From Bacteroidales bacterium (GTDB lineage Bacteria > Bacteroidota > Bacteroidia > Bacteroidales > P3): a stretch of 64,000 nt of DNA. The notes under the pieces were generated by a model that saw only the letters and a list, made by a program, of their open reading frames with translations, ran no database searches and had not been told where the DNA came from. Below, piece after piece: positions 53,722-62,990 of the stretch. Location: contig JAFSQF010000003.1 in assembly GCA_017446745.1 (NCBI GenBank), positions 1 through 64,000 on the forward strand, written 5' to 3'. The translations under genes and the position numbers were made by a program. Each line of letters opens with the position of its first letter. Within the stretch, counting starts at the first letter, position 1.

Positions 53722-55599
53722 TCAGCCGCACAGCTCGTCGAGTTCAAGCCAACGGAGCTCTTTTTCATCGAGAAGTTCTATAAGTTGGCCTATACGCTCT
53801 GAAGCGGCAGTGATTTTGGCATGGTCTGTCTCCTGCCCCGAGGCGAGGAGCTCCTCTATTTGTTTACGCTCGGCCGTCAACGATTCTATTTCAGAGCCAA
53901 GCTGCTCATATTCTTTCTGTTGTTTATAGGTTGGTTTGGTGGGGCGTGAGGTTTTTGCAGGGTTCTCGGAAGGAGGTTGCAAGGCACGTCGTTCCTCTTT
54001 TCGCTGACGTTGCTGCTGACGCTCTTCAGCCTGGCGCTGAGCACGATAGATGGTGTAGTTGCTATGATAGTCGCGTATGCGTCCTTCGCCTTCAAAAACG
54101 AAGATATGGTCGACAATGTTGTCCATAAAACTACGGTCGTGGCTTACGATGACCAAACAGCCTTTATAGCCCAACAAGAAGCGCTCAAGGATATCGATAG
54201 TATAGATATCCAAGTCGTTGGTAGGTTCGTCGAGGATCAGAAAATTGGGGTTGGCCATCAGGACGGTGAGCAAGTAGAGGCGACGGCGTTCTCCGCCGCT
54301 GAGGTTGCCGAAATAGTTGTACTGCGTCATGTCGTCGAAGCCGAAATAGCTGAGCATCTGATGTGCGGTCATCTCCTTGCCGTTATCCAACTCTATAACC
54401 TCGGCCACATCTTTAATGATGTCGATAACCCTCATGTCGTCCTTGGCTTGCAGACCCTGCTGAGTGTAGTAGCCGAACTGAATTGTCTGCCCAACCACCA
54501 CACGGCCACTGTCCGGGCGGAGCTGCTCCGTTATTATTCCAAGGAAAGTACTCTTTCCTATGCCATTAGGGCCAACAATACCAACCTTTTCGCCTTTCTT
54601 GAAAGTATACGAGAAGTCGTTGATTAACAGCCTATCTAACGACAGTGCCGACGGGCTATTGTTTGCGGTGCTGTTTTTGGCGGAGAAGCAGACGTTGTAG
54701 AGCTCCAGAATTTTTCCGCCGATGCGCTCTGTCTTCACCGACAATTCGGGGCGTTTATCGTCGAAGCGAGTATGTGCTTTCTGCTCAAGTTCATAGAAAG
54801 CGTCGACACGGGCACGGGCCTTAGTTCCGCGTGCTTGGGGCATTCTTCGCATCCACTCCAACTCTGTTCGATACAGGCTCTTGGCTTTCTCCACTTCGGC
54901 GCGCTCGTTATATTGGCGTTCGGCTTTCTTCTCTTCATAATAAGAGAATACGCTCGGGCCTTCACCACCGGTGGCCAACGAGCCTCGATAATGATACAAA
55001 CGGCTGTTGTCCAGTTCGATGATATCCTGACATACGTGGTCGAGAAAGTAGCGGTCATGGGTGACCATGAGAATGGCCAGCTTCTGCTTAGAGAGGAAAT
55101 CCTCCAACCACTCTATCATGCTTATGTCCAGATGGTTGGTAGGTTCGTCGAGGAGGAGCAGGTTGGTGTCGTCGATCAGGATGCGGCTCAGGGCCACTTT
55201 TTTCTGTTCGCCGCCACTGAGAGTATCCATAGCCCTGTCCATCAGCTTGTCGACCTCGAGGCGCGACAGCACCTCTTCAACACGTTGCTCGAAATCCCAG
55301 CTTTCCACCGTCTCGGGGCGTTCAGCGGCTTCGACAAAGCTGCGCACCGTCTGGTGTGCGTGGAAGTCGGGGACCTGAGGCAGATAGGCCATCTTAACAT
55401 CGCCGCGGAAAGTGACTTTGCCGCCATCCTGCAATTCCTTGCCTGTCAGGATATTCAGCAGCGTACTCTTACCATAGCCATTACGGGCTATGAGGGCTGT
55501 CTTCTGTCCGGCATTGATACCAAAGCTGATATCGTCGAACAGCAGTTTGTCGCCGAACGATTTGGAGAGGTTCTCAACAGTCAATAGTGCGTCAGCCAT
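53722..55599 (-). CDS. ABC-F ATPase (Uup-like)
   Basis: A soluble protein with two ABC ATPase domains and no membrane part, of the ABC-F type that acts on ribosomes. First domain: Walker A ARNGYGKST, signature LSGGEQKKVALSR; second: GPNGIGKST, LSGGERRRLYLL, with Walker B LILDEPTNDLD. The C-terminal coiled coil (about 545-625) is as in Uup. I used the ATG at 55599, which begins two nt upstream of the rarA stop; the ATG at 55611 would overlap rarA by 11 bp. Probably co-transcribed with rarA. Confidence 0.93.
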   Translation of the reverse strand: MADALLTVENLSKSFGDKLLFDDISFGINAGQKTALIARNGYGKSTLLNILTGKELQDGGKVTFRGDVKMAYLPQVPDFHAHQTVRSFVEAAERPETVESWDFEQRVEEVLSRLEVDKLMDRAMDTLSGGEQKKVALSRILIDDTNLLLLDEPTNHLDISMIEWLEDFLSKQKLAILMVTHDRYFLDHVCQDIIELDNSRLYHYRGSLATGGEGPSVFSYYEEKKAERQYNERAEVEKAKSLYRTELEWMRRMPQARGTKARARVDAFYELEQKAHTRFDDKRPELSVKTERIGGKILELYNVCFSAKNSTANNSPSALSLDRLLINDFSYTFKKGEKVGIVGPNGIGKSTFLGIITEQLRPDSGRVVVGQTIQFGYYTQQGLQAKDDMRVIDIIKDVAEVIELDNGKEMTAHQMLSYFGFDDMTQYNYFGNLSGGERRRLYLLTVLMANPNFLILDEPTNDLDIYTIDILERFLLGYKGCLVIVSHDRSFMDNIVDHIFVFEGEGRIRDYHSNYTIYRAQRQAEERQQQRQRKEERRALQPPSENPAKTSRPTKPTYKQQKEYEQLGSEIESLTAERKQIEELLASGQETDHAKITAASERIGQLIELLDEKELRWLELDELCG

Positions 55600-55600
55600 A

Positions 55601-56860
55601 TCAATACCCATATTTTTCTTTCCAGCGCCACTGCATCAGCTTGCGGGTCTCGTTCTCGCGTGCGTTGTCGCCAGGTTCGTAGAATTTTGTACCGCGGAGA
55701 GCATCAGGCAGGAACTCCTGTTCCACGAAGTTGCCTGGGAAGTCGTGCGCATACTTGTAGCCGTCGCTATAGCCCAGTTCTTTCATCAATTTAGTGGGGG
55801 CGTTGCGGATGTGGAGAGGCACGGGGAGGTCGCCGGTGCGGCGTATGGCCTGTTGAGCATTGGCCAGAGCCATATAGGTGCTGTTGCTTTTAGGGCTGTT
55901 GGCCAAATAGATGGCGCATTGCGAGAGGGTTATCCTACATTCCGGATAGCCTATCTTGGTGACGGCCTCGAAGCAAGCGTTGGCCAGGAGGAGGGCGTTG
56001 GGATTGGCGTTGCTCACATCCTCGCTGGCGAAGATAAGCATACGTCGCGCGATGAACACCGGGTCCTCGCCGCCCTCGATCATACGCGCCAGCCAGTAGA
56101 CGGCCCCGTTGGGGTCGCTGCCACGCATCGACTTGATGAAGGCGCTGATGATGTCGTAGTGCATTTCGCCTTGACGGTCGTAGAAGGCCAGGTTTTGCTG
56201 TATCACACTGACGACCTTCTGGTTGTCTATCGTCAAAGGATTTTCTGATGATGGTGCACGGTTCACCACCAATTCCAAGGCGTTAAGCAGTTTGCGGGCA
56301 TCGCCGCCACTGATGCGCAGAAGGGCCTCATTTTCCTTGATAACAATGGTGCGTCCCTGCTCGGCATAATGCCTGACGGCAGAAGCTATGAGCTGCTCCA
56401 TCTCGTCCTTGCCGAATTCCTTGAGGACATAGACCTGGCAGCGAGAGAGCAAGGCCGAGATAACCTCAAAGGAGGGGTTCTCTGTTGTGGCACCGATAAG
56501 TGTTATTGTGCCACGCTCCACAGCACCGAGGAGGGAATCCTGCTGCGACTTGTTGAAACGGTGGATTTCATCGATGAAAAGGATGGCGCCCTCTTCTTTT
56601 TTGGCCTGTTCTATCACCTCGCGCACCTCTTTCACCCCACTGCTTATAGCGCTCAGCGTGTGGAAGGGGCGTTGCAGCGTGTTGCTGATAATCATGGCCA
56701 GAGTGGTTTTGCCAATGCCCGGAGGTCCCCAGAAAATCATAGAGGGGATACGTCCGCTTTCTATCAAGGTGCGCAGCACTGCTCCTGGGCCAACCAGGTG
56801 CTGCTGTCCTATGTATTCGTCGAGCGTTTTCGGACGCAACAATTCAGCAAGAGGAGACAT
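55601..56860 (-). CDS. rarA: Replication-associated recombination ATPase RarA
   Basis: RarA (MgsA) acts at stalled replication forks with single-strand binding protein. AAA+ domain: Walker A GPPGIGKTT, Walker B ILFIDEIHRFNK; the opening RPKTLDEYIGQQHL is typical. The C-terminal tetramerisation part is present (PNAYKYAHDFPG-like YKYAHDFPGNFV). 419 residues, full length. Confidence 0.96.
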   Translation of the reverse strand: MSPLAELLRPKTLDEYIGQQHLVGPGAVLRTLIESGRIPSMIFWGPPGIGKTTLAMIISNTLQRPFHTLSAISSGVKEVREVIEQAKKEEGAILFIDEIHRFNKSQQDSLLGAVERGTITLIGATTENPSFEVISALLSRCQVYVLKEFGKDEMEQLIASAVRHYAEQGRTIVIKENEALLRISGGDARKLLNALELVVNRAPSSENPLTIDNQKVVSVIQQNLAFYDRQGEMHYDIISAFIKSMRGSDPNGAVYWLARMIEGGEDPVFIARRMLIFASEDVSNANPNALLLANACFEAVTKIGYPECRITLSQCAIYLANSPKSNSTYMALANAQQAIRRTGDLPVPLHIRNAPTKLMKELGYSDGYKYAHDFPGNFVEQEFLPDALRGTKFYEPGDNARENETRKLMQWRWKEKYGY

Positions 56861-56974
56861 GATGGAAGCTGTGAGTTATGATGGTAGACTACTACGTTAT
56901 CGTTCAAAAAATAAAATTGCAAGCAAAAAATACAATCAAATGTTTGCAAGCAACAACTAATCAATTCAGTACAA

Positions 56975-58030
56975 TCAGATAATCAACATAGCGTCGCCGT
57001 AGGTGTGGAATTTGTATTTTTCCTTGATGGCTGTCTGATAGGCCTGCATGACGAACTCGGGGCCGCCAAAGGCAGAGACCATGATGAACATCGACGACAT
57101 CGAGGGGTGGAAGTTGCTCACCATCATATCGGCTATGGTGAAATCGTGAGGCGGGAAAACGAATTTGTTGCTCCAGCCGTCGTAGGGACTCACCTTGCCG
57201 GGGATAGTCACAGCTGTTTCAATGGCTTTCATCGTTGTGGTGCCTATCACGCACACCTTGTGGCCAGTCTGCTTGGCCTCGTTGATGATATTGCAGCACT
57301 CCTCACCGATGTGCATCTCTTCGGAGTCCATACGGTGCTTGCTCAGGTCCTCGACCTCGATGGGTTTGAAATTGCCAATACCTGCATGAAGGGTCAGCTC
57401 AGCCCATTTCACATCTTTGATTTCGAAGCGTTTCATCAGTTCACGGCTGATATGGAGGCCTGCTGTTGGGGCAGCCACAGCACCTTCAACCTTGGCATAG
57501 ATGGTCTGGTAGCGTTCTTTGTCCTCATTGTTTATCTCGCGCATGGCACGCAGCTCGTCGGGCAGGGGAGTTTGGCCCATGCTTTTAATGATATGAATAA
57601 ATTCATCGTGGCTGCCATCGAAGAGGAAACGTATGGTACGTCCGCGCGAAGTGGTGTTGTCGATCACTTCGGCCACCAAGGCGTCGCTGTCGCCGAAATA
57701 GAGCTTGTTGCCGATACGTATTTTGCGGGCGGGGTCCACCACCACATCCCAAAGTCTGGTCTCCGGATTCAGTTCGCGAAGCAGGAAGACGGTGATCTGA
57801 GCACCAGTCTTTTCCTTCTCGCCTTTCAGCAGAGCCGGGAACACTTTGGTGTTGTTCACCACCACGACATCATCGGTGTCTACATAGTCGATAAGGTCTT
57901 TGAAAAGTTTGTGTTCAATGGTTTGCGTCTGTCGATTCAAGACCATCAGACGAGCCTCGTCGCGTTGGCGTGAGGGCTTTTCAGCAATCAAGTCTTTGGG
58001 CAGATTGTACTTGAATTGCGACAGTTTCAT
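56975..58030 (-). CDS. queA: tRNA preQ1(34) S-adenosylmethionine ribosyltransferase-isomerase
   Basis: QueA moves the ribosyl of S-adenosylmethionine to preQ1 in tRNA to form epoxyqueuosine. The 351 residues start at [19 protein letters not shown]; the family's [22 protein letters not shown] and PTAGLHIS are present. I used the ATG at 58030 rather than 58063. The other queuosine genes are not in this window. Confidence 0.96.
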   Translation of the reverse strand: MKLSQFKYNLPKDLIAEKPSRQRDEARLMVLNRQTQTIEHKLFKDLIDYVDTDDVVVVNNTKVFPALLKGEKEKTGAQITVFLLRELNPETRLWDVVVDPARKIRIGNKLYFGDSDALVAEVIDNTTSRGRTIRFLFDGSHDEFIHIIKSMGQTPLPDELRAMREINNEDKERYQTIYAKVEGAVAAPTAGLHISRELMKRFEIKDVKWAELTLHAGIGNFKPIEVEDLSKHRMDSEEMHIGEECCNIINEAKQTGHKVCVIGTTTMKAIETAVTIPGKVSPYDGWSNKFVFPPHDFTIADMMVSNFHPSMSSMFIMVSAFGGPEFVMQAYQTAIKEKYKFHTYGDAMLII

Positions 58031-58096
58031 TGTGGAGTAAAGAGTGTTTATCATAAATAACAATATTTTTTCAAATCAAGAAATGTTGCGATTCCT

Positions 58097-58397
58097 ATCC
58101 CCAAAGGGGGGTCCGTTCGATATATAATGACAGAACATGGCTGTCGATATTTGTTTACACATTGGCGAAGCTGGGAAGCTTCGCCTCCTATCCCCGTAGG
58201 GGATTCCGTTCAGTAGCCAACGCACATCACCCTCATCATTCTCTATCCCCGTAGGGGATTCCGTTCAATATATAATGACAGAACATGGCTGCCGATATTT
58301 GTCTACACATTGGCAAAGCTGGGAAGCTTTGCCTCCTATATTTGGCGAAGCTGGGAAGCTTCGCCTCCTATATTTGGCGAAGCTGGGAAGCTTCGCC
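58097..58397. repeat. Composite repeat: hairpin families B and D, second locus
   Basis: D hairpins at 58097-58111 (loop AAA, imperfect), 58190-58204 and 58245-58259; B hairpins at 58164-58185, 58312-58333 (arm GGCAAAGCT), 58344-58365 and 58376-58397. The connecting text, including ATATATAATGACAGAACATGG, is nearly identical to that at 19 kb. It lies in the queA-murF gap; no gene is present in 58031-58489. Confidence 0.9.
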
Positions 58398-58489
58398 TCC
58401 TATATGGATGCAAAGATACACTTTTTTAATGCGTTTGTCAAGTGATTTAACAACCATTAACTTTTACATCTAAGCCAAACAACTATAAA

Positions 58490-59893
58490 TCAAAGATATT
58501 CCTCCAAGGTCCACAAGCGGTTGGAGTTGGAGCCTTTCACGAGAATGGTGCAATTCTCAGGCTGATATTGTGCGAGCCACTTGGCGGCAGTCTCTGTATC
58601 GGCAAAGCACTCCACACGTGGGAGACCTTCGGCAAAGCGGAACTCCTCACCTATAAGGATAACTTTTTCAAAACCACACTGCTTCAACTTCTCCACAATG
58701 GCCACATGCTCGCGGCGGCTATCGGCTCCCAGTTCACGCATGCCTCCCAATATCACCATTTTCCTCTCGGCTTTCATGGCAGCGAAATTATCTATAGCCA
58801 GCTCCATGCTCGAGGGGTTGGCATTATAGCAATCGAGCACCAACGCATTTTTGGATGTCCGCTTATATTGCGAGCGGTTGTTGGATGGTTGATACTCCTC
58901 GATGGCGGTCTTGATATCGAACAGTTCAACGCCAAAATAGCGTCCCACGCATACCGCCGCCATGGCATTGGCGAAGTTGTAGCCGCCAATCAGGTGCGAC
59001 TGGACGGTATAGACATTATCGTCGTCCTCGAAATAAAATTTCATGTACGGGTCAGCGCCCACCAGCGAGCCTTTGAATTCAGCCGATTCATTGCTGCCAT
59101 AGGTGACGAGCGAGGCCATGGGCAAGTTCACGCCACGCGGGTGGAAATCGTCGGTGTAGCCCTGCGGAGTGGCTCCAGGAATAGAGGGCACCACACCGGG
59201 CAGCATGGAAGGAATGGAGGGCAATGCCGCCATTTTCTCGGCGTGTTCCATAAGCAGCCGGTCGTCGGCATTCACGAAGATAACGCCAGCCATAGCAGCC
59301 AGATGTTTGTAGAGCTCGGTCTTGGTGAAGACGACGTTCTTGAACGAGCCGAACCCCTCGAGGTGGGCCCTCCCGACGTTGGTTATCAGCCCGAAGTCCG
59401 GGTTGGCTATCTTGCAGAGGAAATCGATCTCACCGATATGGCTGGCGCCCATCTCAACGATGGCAATCTCAGTGTCGGCAGGCATTGAGAGGAGGGTGAG
59501 CGGCACACCGATATGGTTGTTAAGATTGCCCTGGGTGGCCCAGGTGCGGTAACGCCGGCTCAGCACGGCATTCACCAGCTCTTTGGTGGTGGTCTTTCCG
59601 TTGGTACCGGTGATGCCTATCACAGGTATTTCCAGGCGCGAACGATGATAGCGCGCCAGCTCCTGCAGGGTTGCAAGCACGTTGTCGACCACCATACAAC
59701 GGTCGTCGACCTTACACGCCGGATCATCTATCACGCACATTGCAGCACCCTTATCCAATGCTTGTTTGGCGAACTGGTTGCCGTCGAATTTGTCACCTTT
59801 CAAGGCAAAAAAGATGCTCCCCGCCTTGATGTTTCTTGAATCGGTAGTCACTGCCCGAAGCTCAAGGTATTTGTTATAAAGCTCTTCTATCAT
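58490..59893 (-). CDS. murF: UDP-MurNAc-tripeptide-D-Ala-D-Ala ligase
   Basis: MurF adds D-Ala-D-Ala to the UDP-MurNAc-tripeptide in cell-wall synthesis. The Mur-ligase ATP site is GITGTNGKTTT (93-103); the N-terminal TTDSRNIKAGSIFFALKG is typical. The 467 residues include a Pro-rich run of ~35 residues (224-258, e.g. LPSIPSMLPGVVPSIPG) between the central-domain strands, which I do not remember from the family. The gene begins 150 bp from the divergent typA. Confidence 0.94.
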   Translation of the reverse strand: MIEELYNKYLELRAVTTDSRNIKAGSIFFALKGDKFDGNQFAKQALDKGAAMCVIDDPACKVDDRCMVVDNVLATLQELARYHRSRLEIPVIGITGTNGKTTTKELVNAVLSRRYRTWATQGNLNNHIGVPLTLLSMPADTEIAIVEMGASHIGEIDFLCKIANPDFGLITNVGRAHLEGFGSFKNVVFTKTELYKHLAAMAGVIFVNADDRLLMEHAEKMAALPSIPSMLPGVVPSIPGATPQGYTDDFHPRGVNLPMASLVTYGSNESAEFKGSLVGADPYMKFYFEDDDNVYTVQSHLIGGYNFANAMAAVCVGRYFGVELFDIKTAIEEYQPSNNRSQYKRTSKNALVLDCYNANPSSMELAIDNFAAMKAERKMVILGGMRELGADSRREHVAIVEKLKQCGFEKVILIGEEFRFAEGLPRVECFADTETAAKWLAQYQPENCTILVKGSNSNRLWTLEEYL

Positions 59894-59933
59894 GGTTGAA
59901 AATGATTGCTATGTTATTTCTATTTTATGCGGT

Positions 59934-59963
59934 TTCGATGCTTCGATGTTTCAACGCTTCGAG
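59934..59963. repeat. Short 8-bp tandem repeat, second locus
   Basis: TTTCGATG, CTTCGATG and a diverged unit; the same repeat type as 44097-44211, again in a divergent promoter region and again near AATAACGCAAT. Confidence 0.6.
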
Positions 59964-60009
59964 AAAAAACAACATAAAAATAACGCAATTAATATTAAAA
60001 AATTATTTG

Positions 60010-60017
60010 TAATTTTG
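60010..60017 (+). promoter_or_regulatory. -7 box of typA
   Basis: TAATTTTG, ~28 nt before the ATG. No clear -33 element. Confidence 0.5.
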
Positions 60018-60044
60018 CATTTTCGTTCGTAAAGCACAAAAATA

Positions 60045-61877
60045 ATGCAAAATATTCGTAATGTTGCTATTATAGCGCATGTGGACCACGGAAAAACCAC
60101 CTTAGTGGACCGCATGTTGCATCAGGCGAAGCTCTTTCGCGACAATCAGGAGACCGGAGACCTCATACTCGACAACAACGACCTGGAGCGCGAACGCGGC
60201 ATAACCATCCTGTCGAAAAACGTCAGTGTTCGCTACCGCGACACGAAAATCAACATCATCGACACCCCCGGGCACAGCGACTTTGGCGGCGAGGTGGAGA
60301 GGGTGCTGAACATGGCCGACGGTGTCCTCCTTGTTGTCGACGCTTTCGAGGGCCCCATGCCGCAGACCCGCTTCGTGCTCCAGAAAGCCATCGAGCTGGG
60401 GTTGAAACCCATCGTGGTCATCAACAAGGTCGACAAACCCAACTGCGACCCCGAGGCGACCCAGGAGGCCGTTTTCGACCTGATGTTCAACCTCGGAGCC
60501 AACAACGACCAGCTGGACTTCCCCACGGCCTACGGCAGCGCCAAGCAGGGATGGATGGGGCCGGAATGGGGCACGCCAACCGACGACATAAGCTACCTCA
60601 TGGACCTCATCATCAAGCATATCCCCTCGCCCATCGTTCCCGAAGGCAACACCCAGATGATGCTCTCGTCGCTGGACTACAGCAGCTATCTGGGCCGCAT
60701 AGCCGTAGGGCGCCTTCACCGCGGCACGCTACAGGCCGGCCAACCCGTCTGCTTAGTGAAGCGCGACGGGACGCACATCATGAGCAAAATCAAAGAGCTC
60801 TACACTTTCGAGGGCTTGGGCAAGGAACGCACCAAGAACATTGTTGAAGCTGGCGAGATCTGCGCCCTGCTCCTCGACCTCGACAAGAACGTGATGTTCG
60901 AGATCGGCGACACCATTTGCGACGCCGAGAATCCCGAGCCGCTCCCCCCCATCAAGGTTGATGAGCCCACGATGAGCATGCTTTTCACCATCAACAACTC
61001 GCCATTCTTCGGCAAGGAGGGCAAGTACGTCACGAGCCGCCACATACGCGACCGCCTCTACCATGAGCTCGAGAAGAATCTGGCCATGCGCGTCGAGGAG
61101 ACCTCCTCGCCCGACTCGCTGTTGGTCTTCGGGCGCGGCATCCTGCACCTCTCCATCCTCATAGAGACAATGCGCCGCGAGGGCTACGAGCTTCAGGTGG
61201 GTCAGCCCAAAGTCATTATCAAAGAAATCGACGGCCAGAAATGCGAGCCCATCGAACAGCTCACCGTGCTGGTGCCCGAGGAGTTCTCGTCGAAGGTCAT
61301 CGACGTAGTGACACGCCGCAAAGGCGAGGTGGGCACCATCGACACCAAGGGCGACCGGGTGCAGCTTGACTTCACCATCCCCAGCCGCGGCATCATAGGC
61401 CTGCGCAACACCCTCCTCACCGCCACCAACGGCGAAGCAGTCATAGCAAGCCGTTTCCTTGAGTTCCAACCCTGGAAAGGCGACATCGACGACCACAAAT
61501 ACGGAGCCCTCATAGCCAAAGAGACCGGCGAGGCCACAGCCTACAGCATCAGCAAGTTGCAAGACCGCGGTCCTTTCTTTATCGAACCCGGCGACATGGT
61601 GTATGCCGGCGAGGTCATCGGCGAAAGCCTGCGCCCCGGCAACGACATCGTCATCAACGTGGTGACTTCCAAGAACCTCACCAATATGCGCAGCAAGAGT
61701 GCCGACGACAAGTCGACCTGTACGCCCGCCATCAAATTCAGCCTCGAGGAGGCTATGGAATATATCCGCGACGACGAATACCTTGAGATCACCCCGTCGC
61801 ACCTCCGCATCCGCAAAATCATCCTCGACGAGATAGAGCGCAAACGCGCCCGTATCGCCGCCGGAGTAGAGAGCTAA
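60045..61877 (+). CDS. typA: Ribosome-binding GTPase TypA/BipA
   Basis: A translational GTPase that assists ribosome assembly and stress growth. G1 [11 protein letters not shown]2/switch region with RGITILSK, G3 [15 protein letters not shown] and G4 NKVDK are all seen; EF-G-like domains III and V and the TypA C-terminal domain follow. 610 residues, full length. A 17-bp terminator stem follows. Confidence 0.97.
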   Translation: MQNIRNVAIIAHVDHGKTTLVDRMLHQAKLFRDNQETGDLILDNNDLERERGITILSKNVSVRYRDTKINIIDTPGHSDFGGEVERVLNMADGVLLVVDAFEGPMPQTRFVLQKAIELGLKPIVVINKVDKPNCDPEATQEAVFDLMFNLGANNDQLDFPTAYGSAKQGWMGPEWGTPTDDISYLMDLIIKHIPSPIVPEGNTQMMLSSLDYSSYLGRIAVGRLHRGTLQAGQPVCLVKRDGTHIMSKIKELYTFEGLGKERTKNIVEAGEICALLLDLDKNVMFEIGDTICDAENPEPLPPIKVDEPTMSMLFTINNSPFFGKEGKYVTSRHIRDRLYHELEKNLAMRVEETSSPDSLLVFGRGILHLSILIETMRREGYELQVGQPKVIIKEIDGQKCEPIEQLTVLVPEEFSSKVIDVVTRRKGEVGTIDTKGDRVQLDFTIPSRGIIGLRNTLLTATNGEAVIASRFLEFQPWKGDIDDHKYGALIAKETGEATAYSISKLQDRGPFFIEPGDMVYAGEVIGESLRPGNDIVINVVTSKNLTNMRSKSADDKSTCTPAIKFSLEEAMEYIRDDEYLEITPSHLRIRKIILDEIERKRARIAAGVES

Positions 61878-61890
61878 CCGGACGAATTTT

Positions 61891-61937
61891 ATTTTCTGCG
61901 GAAAGTGGTCACAAAAACACACTTTCCGCAGAAAATA
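61891..61937 (+). terminator. Strong terminator after typA
   Basis: ATTTTCTGCGGAAAGTG and its exact complement (61920-61936) form a 17-bp stem around a 12-nt loop, beginning 14 nt past the stop. The arms lack a clear U-run but end in AT-rich sequence. Confidence 0.75.
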
Positions 61938-61983
61938 AATATTCAAGTTAGGAAATTATTGGTCAGGTTGGAAAGCCGGCCTG

Positions 61984-62385
61984 CTATAGGTACTGCCAGA
62001 AGACTTCGGGGAGATAGACATTCGGCAGTGATGCAGCCACGTTGAACAGAGGGGCCACTTCTGCAGGAGTGTAGCCGGCAATACCGCAGCCTACGGCAGT
62101 GACCAGAAAGGTCAGTTCGGAATGACTGCGTGCACAGGCCGTGAAATTTTCCACGGCTTTTTTCAACGATGCCTTGCCTTCCATGGTGGGCAGGGCATAG
62201 GTGCGGCCTGTGAGGCCCTCGCCGACGCCCCATACAGCGCCGAAATTTTCATGTGCATACCATGCTGCTCCACCGCCATGCATGCCTTGAATATTGCTTC
62301 CAAAAACGAACACCTCGCCGTCGTCGAGCGTTGCGATATGGCTGGAGGCAACACGTTTTCCATTAATAATCTGCTTGTTTGCCAT
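61984..62385 (-). CDS. Macro-like phage-associated protein (A1S_2505-like)
   Basis: The 133 residues match a compact family found in phages and bacteria (A1S_2505-like): VFVFGSNIQGMHGGGAAWYA, GVGEGLTGRTYALPT, then TFLVTAVGCGIAGY. The G-rich loops resemble the ADP-ribose-binding site of macro domains. Role unknown; an ADP-ribose or nucleotide-metabolite function is inferred. Near 61962-61990, the downstream flank has a decayed family C hairpin. Confidence 0.7.
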   Translation of the reverse strand: MANKQIINGKRVASSHIATLDDGEVFVFGSNIQGMHGGGAAWYAHENFGAVWGVGEGLTGRTYALPTMEGKASLKKAVENFTACARSHSELTFLVTAVGCGIAGYTPAEVAPLFNVAASLPNVYLPEVFWQYL

Positions 62386-62444
62386 AATTCATAAGATTTT
62401 GTTTACATCTGCAAAGATAATAAAAAATCTTAAAATAAGAGTTT

Positions 62445-62618
62445 TTAGCGATAATGAAAAAATAAGGTGATACAATAAAGCCCTGGAGGGGCTTACTCTC
62501 AATAACCCCGCACATAGTGTGGGGCTGTTGACAACCAATAGTCTATGCGTTTCGTAGAAACGCGCTCTCCTTTTATCCATCATATTACCTTATTTTTTTA
62601 TCCTTACTTAGCGATAAT
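62445..62618. mobile_element. MITE-like element with direct-repeat flanks
   Basis: Left end AAAAAATAAGGTGATACAAT (62457-62476) and right end (reverse: AAAAAAATAAGGTAATATGAT, 62579-62599) form terminal inverted repeats. The right end runs on to 62607 in the same way as the 52-kb element. The unit is flanked by a perfect 11-bp direct repeat, TTAGCGATAAT, at 62445-62455 and 62608-62618, as a target duplication would be. Inside are hairpins of the types AGCCC/GGGGCT, CCCCGCAC/GTGTGGGG and GCGTTTC/GAAACGC. No gene is present. Confidence 0.7.
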
Positions 62619-62990
62619 TGTAAAATAATAAGTTGATACAATTTGGAATACACAAAAAAATGATAATCCGCAAACGGCACAAATTTGAAATCGCGTCTCT
62701 TCGAGACGCTGGGACGGGTTTGATTTACAGGTCCCCAGACTGCTCTCCGTTTGTCTGGGGTTATTAAGATAATATGCCACGCGCAGAGCTTCTTTGCGCA
62801 CTCCACTGGAGTTTGCACCCGTCTCCGAGGCTTCATTGCTCAGATTGTTGCTCAGCACATTTTTTTATTAAAAGAGGCACAATTTTTTGAACATTAAAAC
62901 GTTTCCATGGCAAAAAATGAATTGTTATTAAGCCGTGAAGACCTGAAATCACTACGCTCTTATCGGTGTAACGAAAAAAAAGACACATTC
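62619..62990. other. Gene-free leader before mpl with MITE-end remnant and hairpins
   Basis: A copy of the MITE end motif, AATAAGTTGATACAAT, lies at about 62628-62643 without a matching right end. GCGTCTC/GAGACGC with loop TTC is at about 62694-62710, and CCCCAGAC / GTCTGGGG at about 62733-62762. Two overlapping leftward open frames (62585-62858) cross these hairpins and are not protein-like. I see nothing else. Confidence 0.5.

Noticed and set aside
60753..61946. Leftward open frame opposite typA
   Set aside because: It is a codon-bias shadow of typA and lacks any recognised motif.
62585..62858. Two overlapping leftward small genes before mpl
   Set aside because: They cross hairpins and a MITE end remnant and have no signal, domain or promoter.
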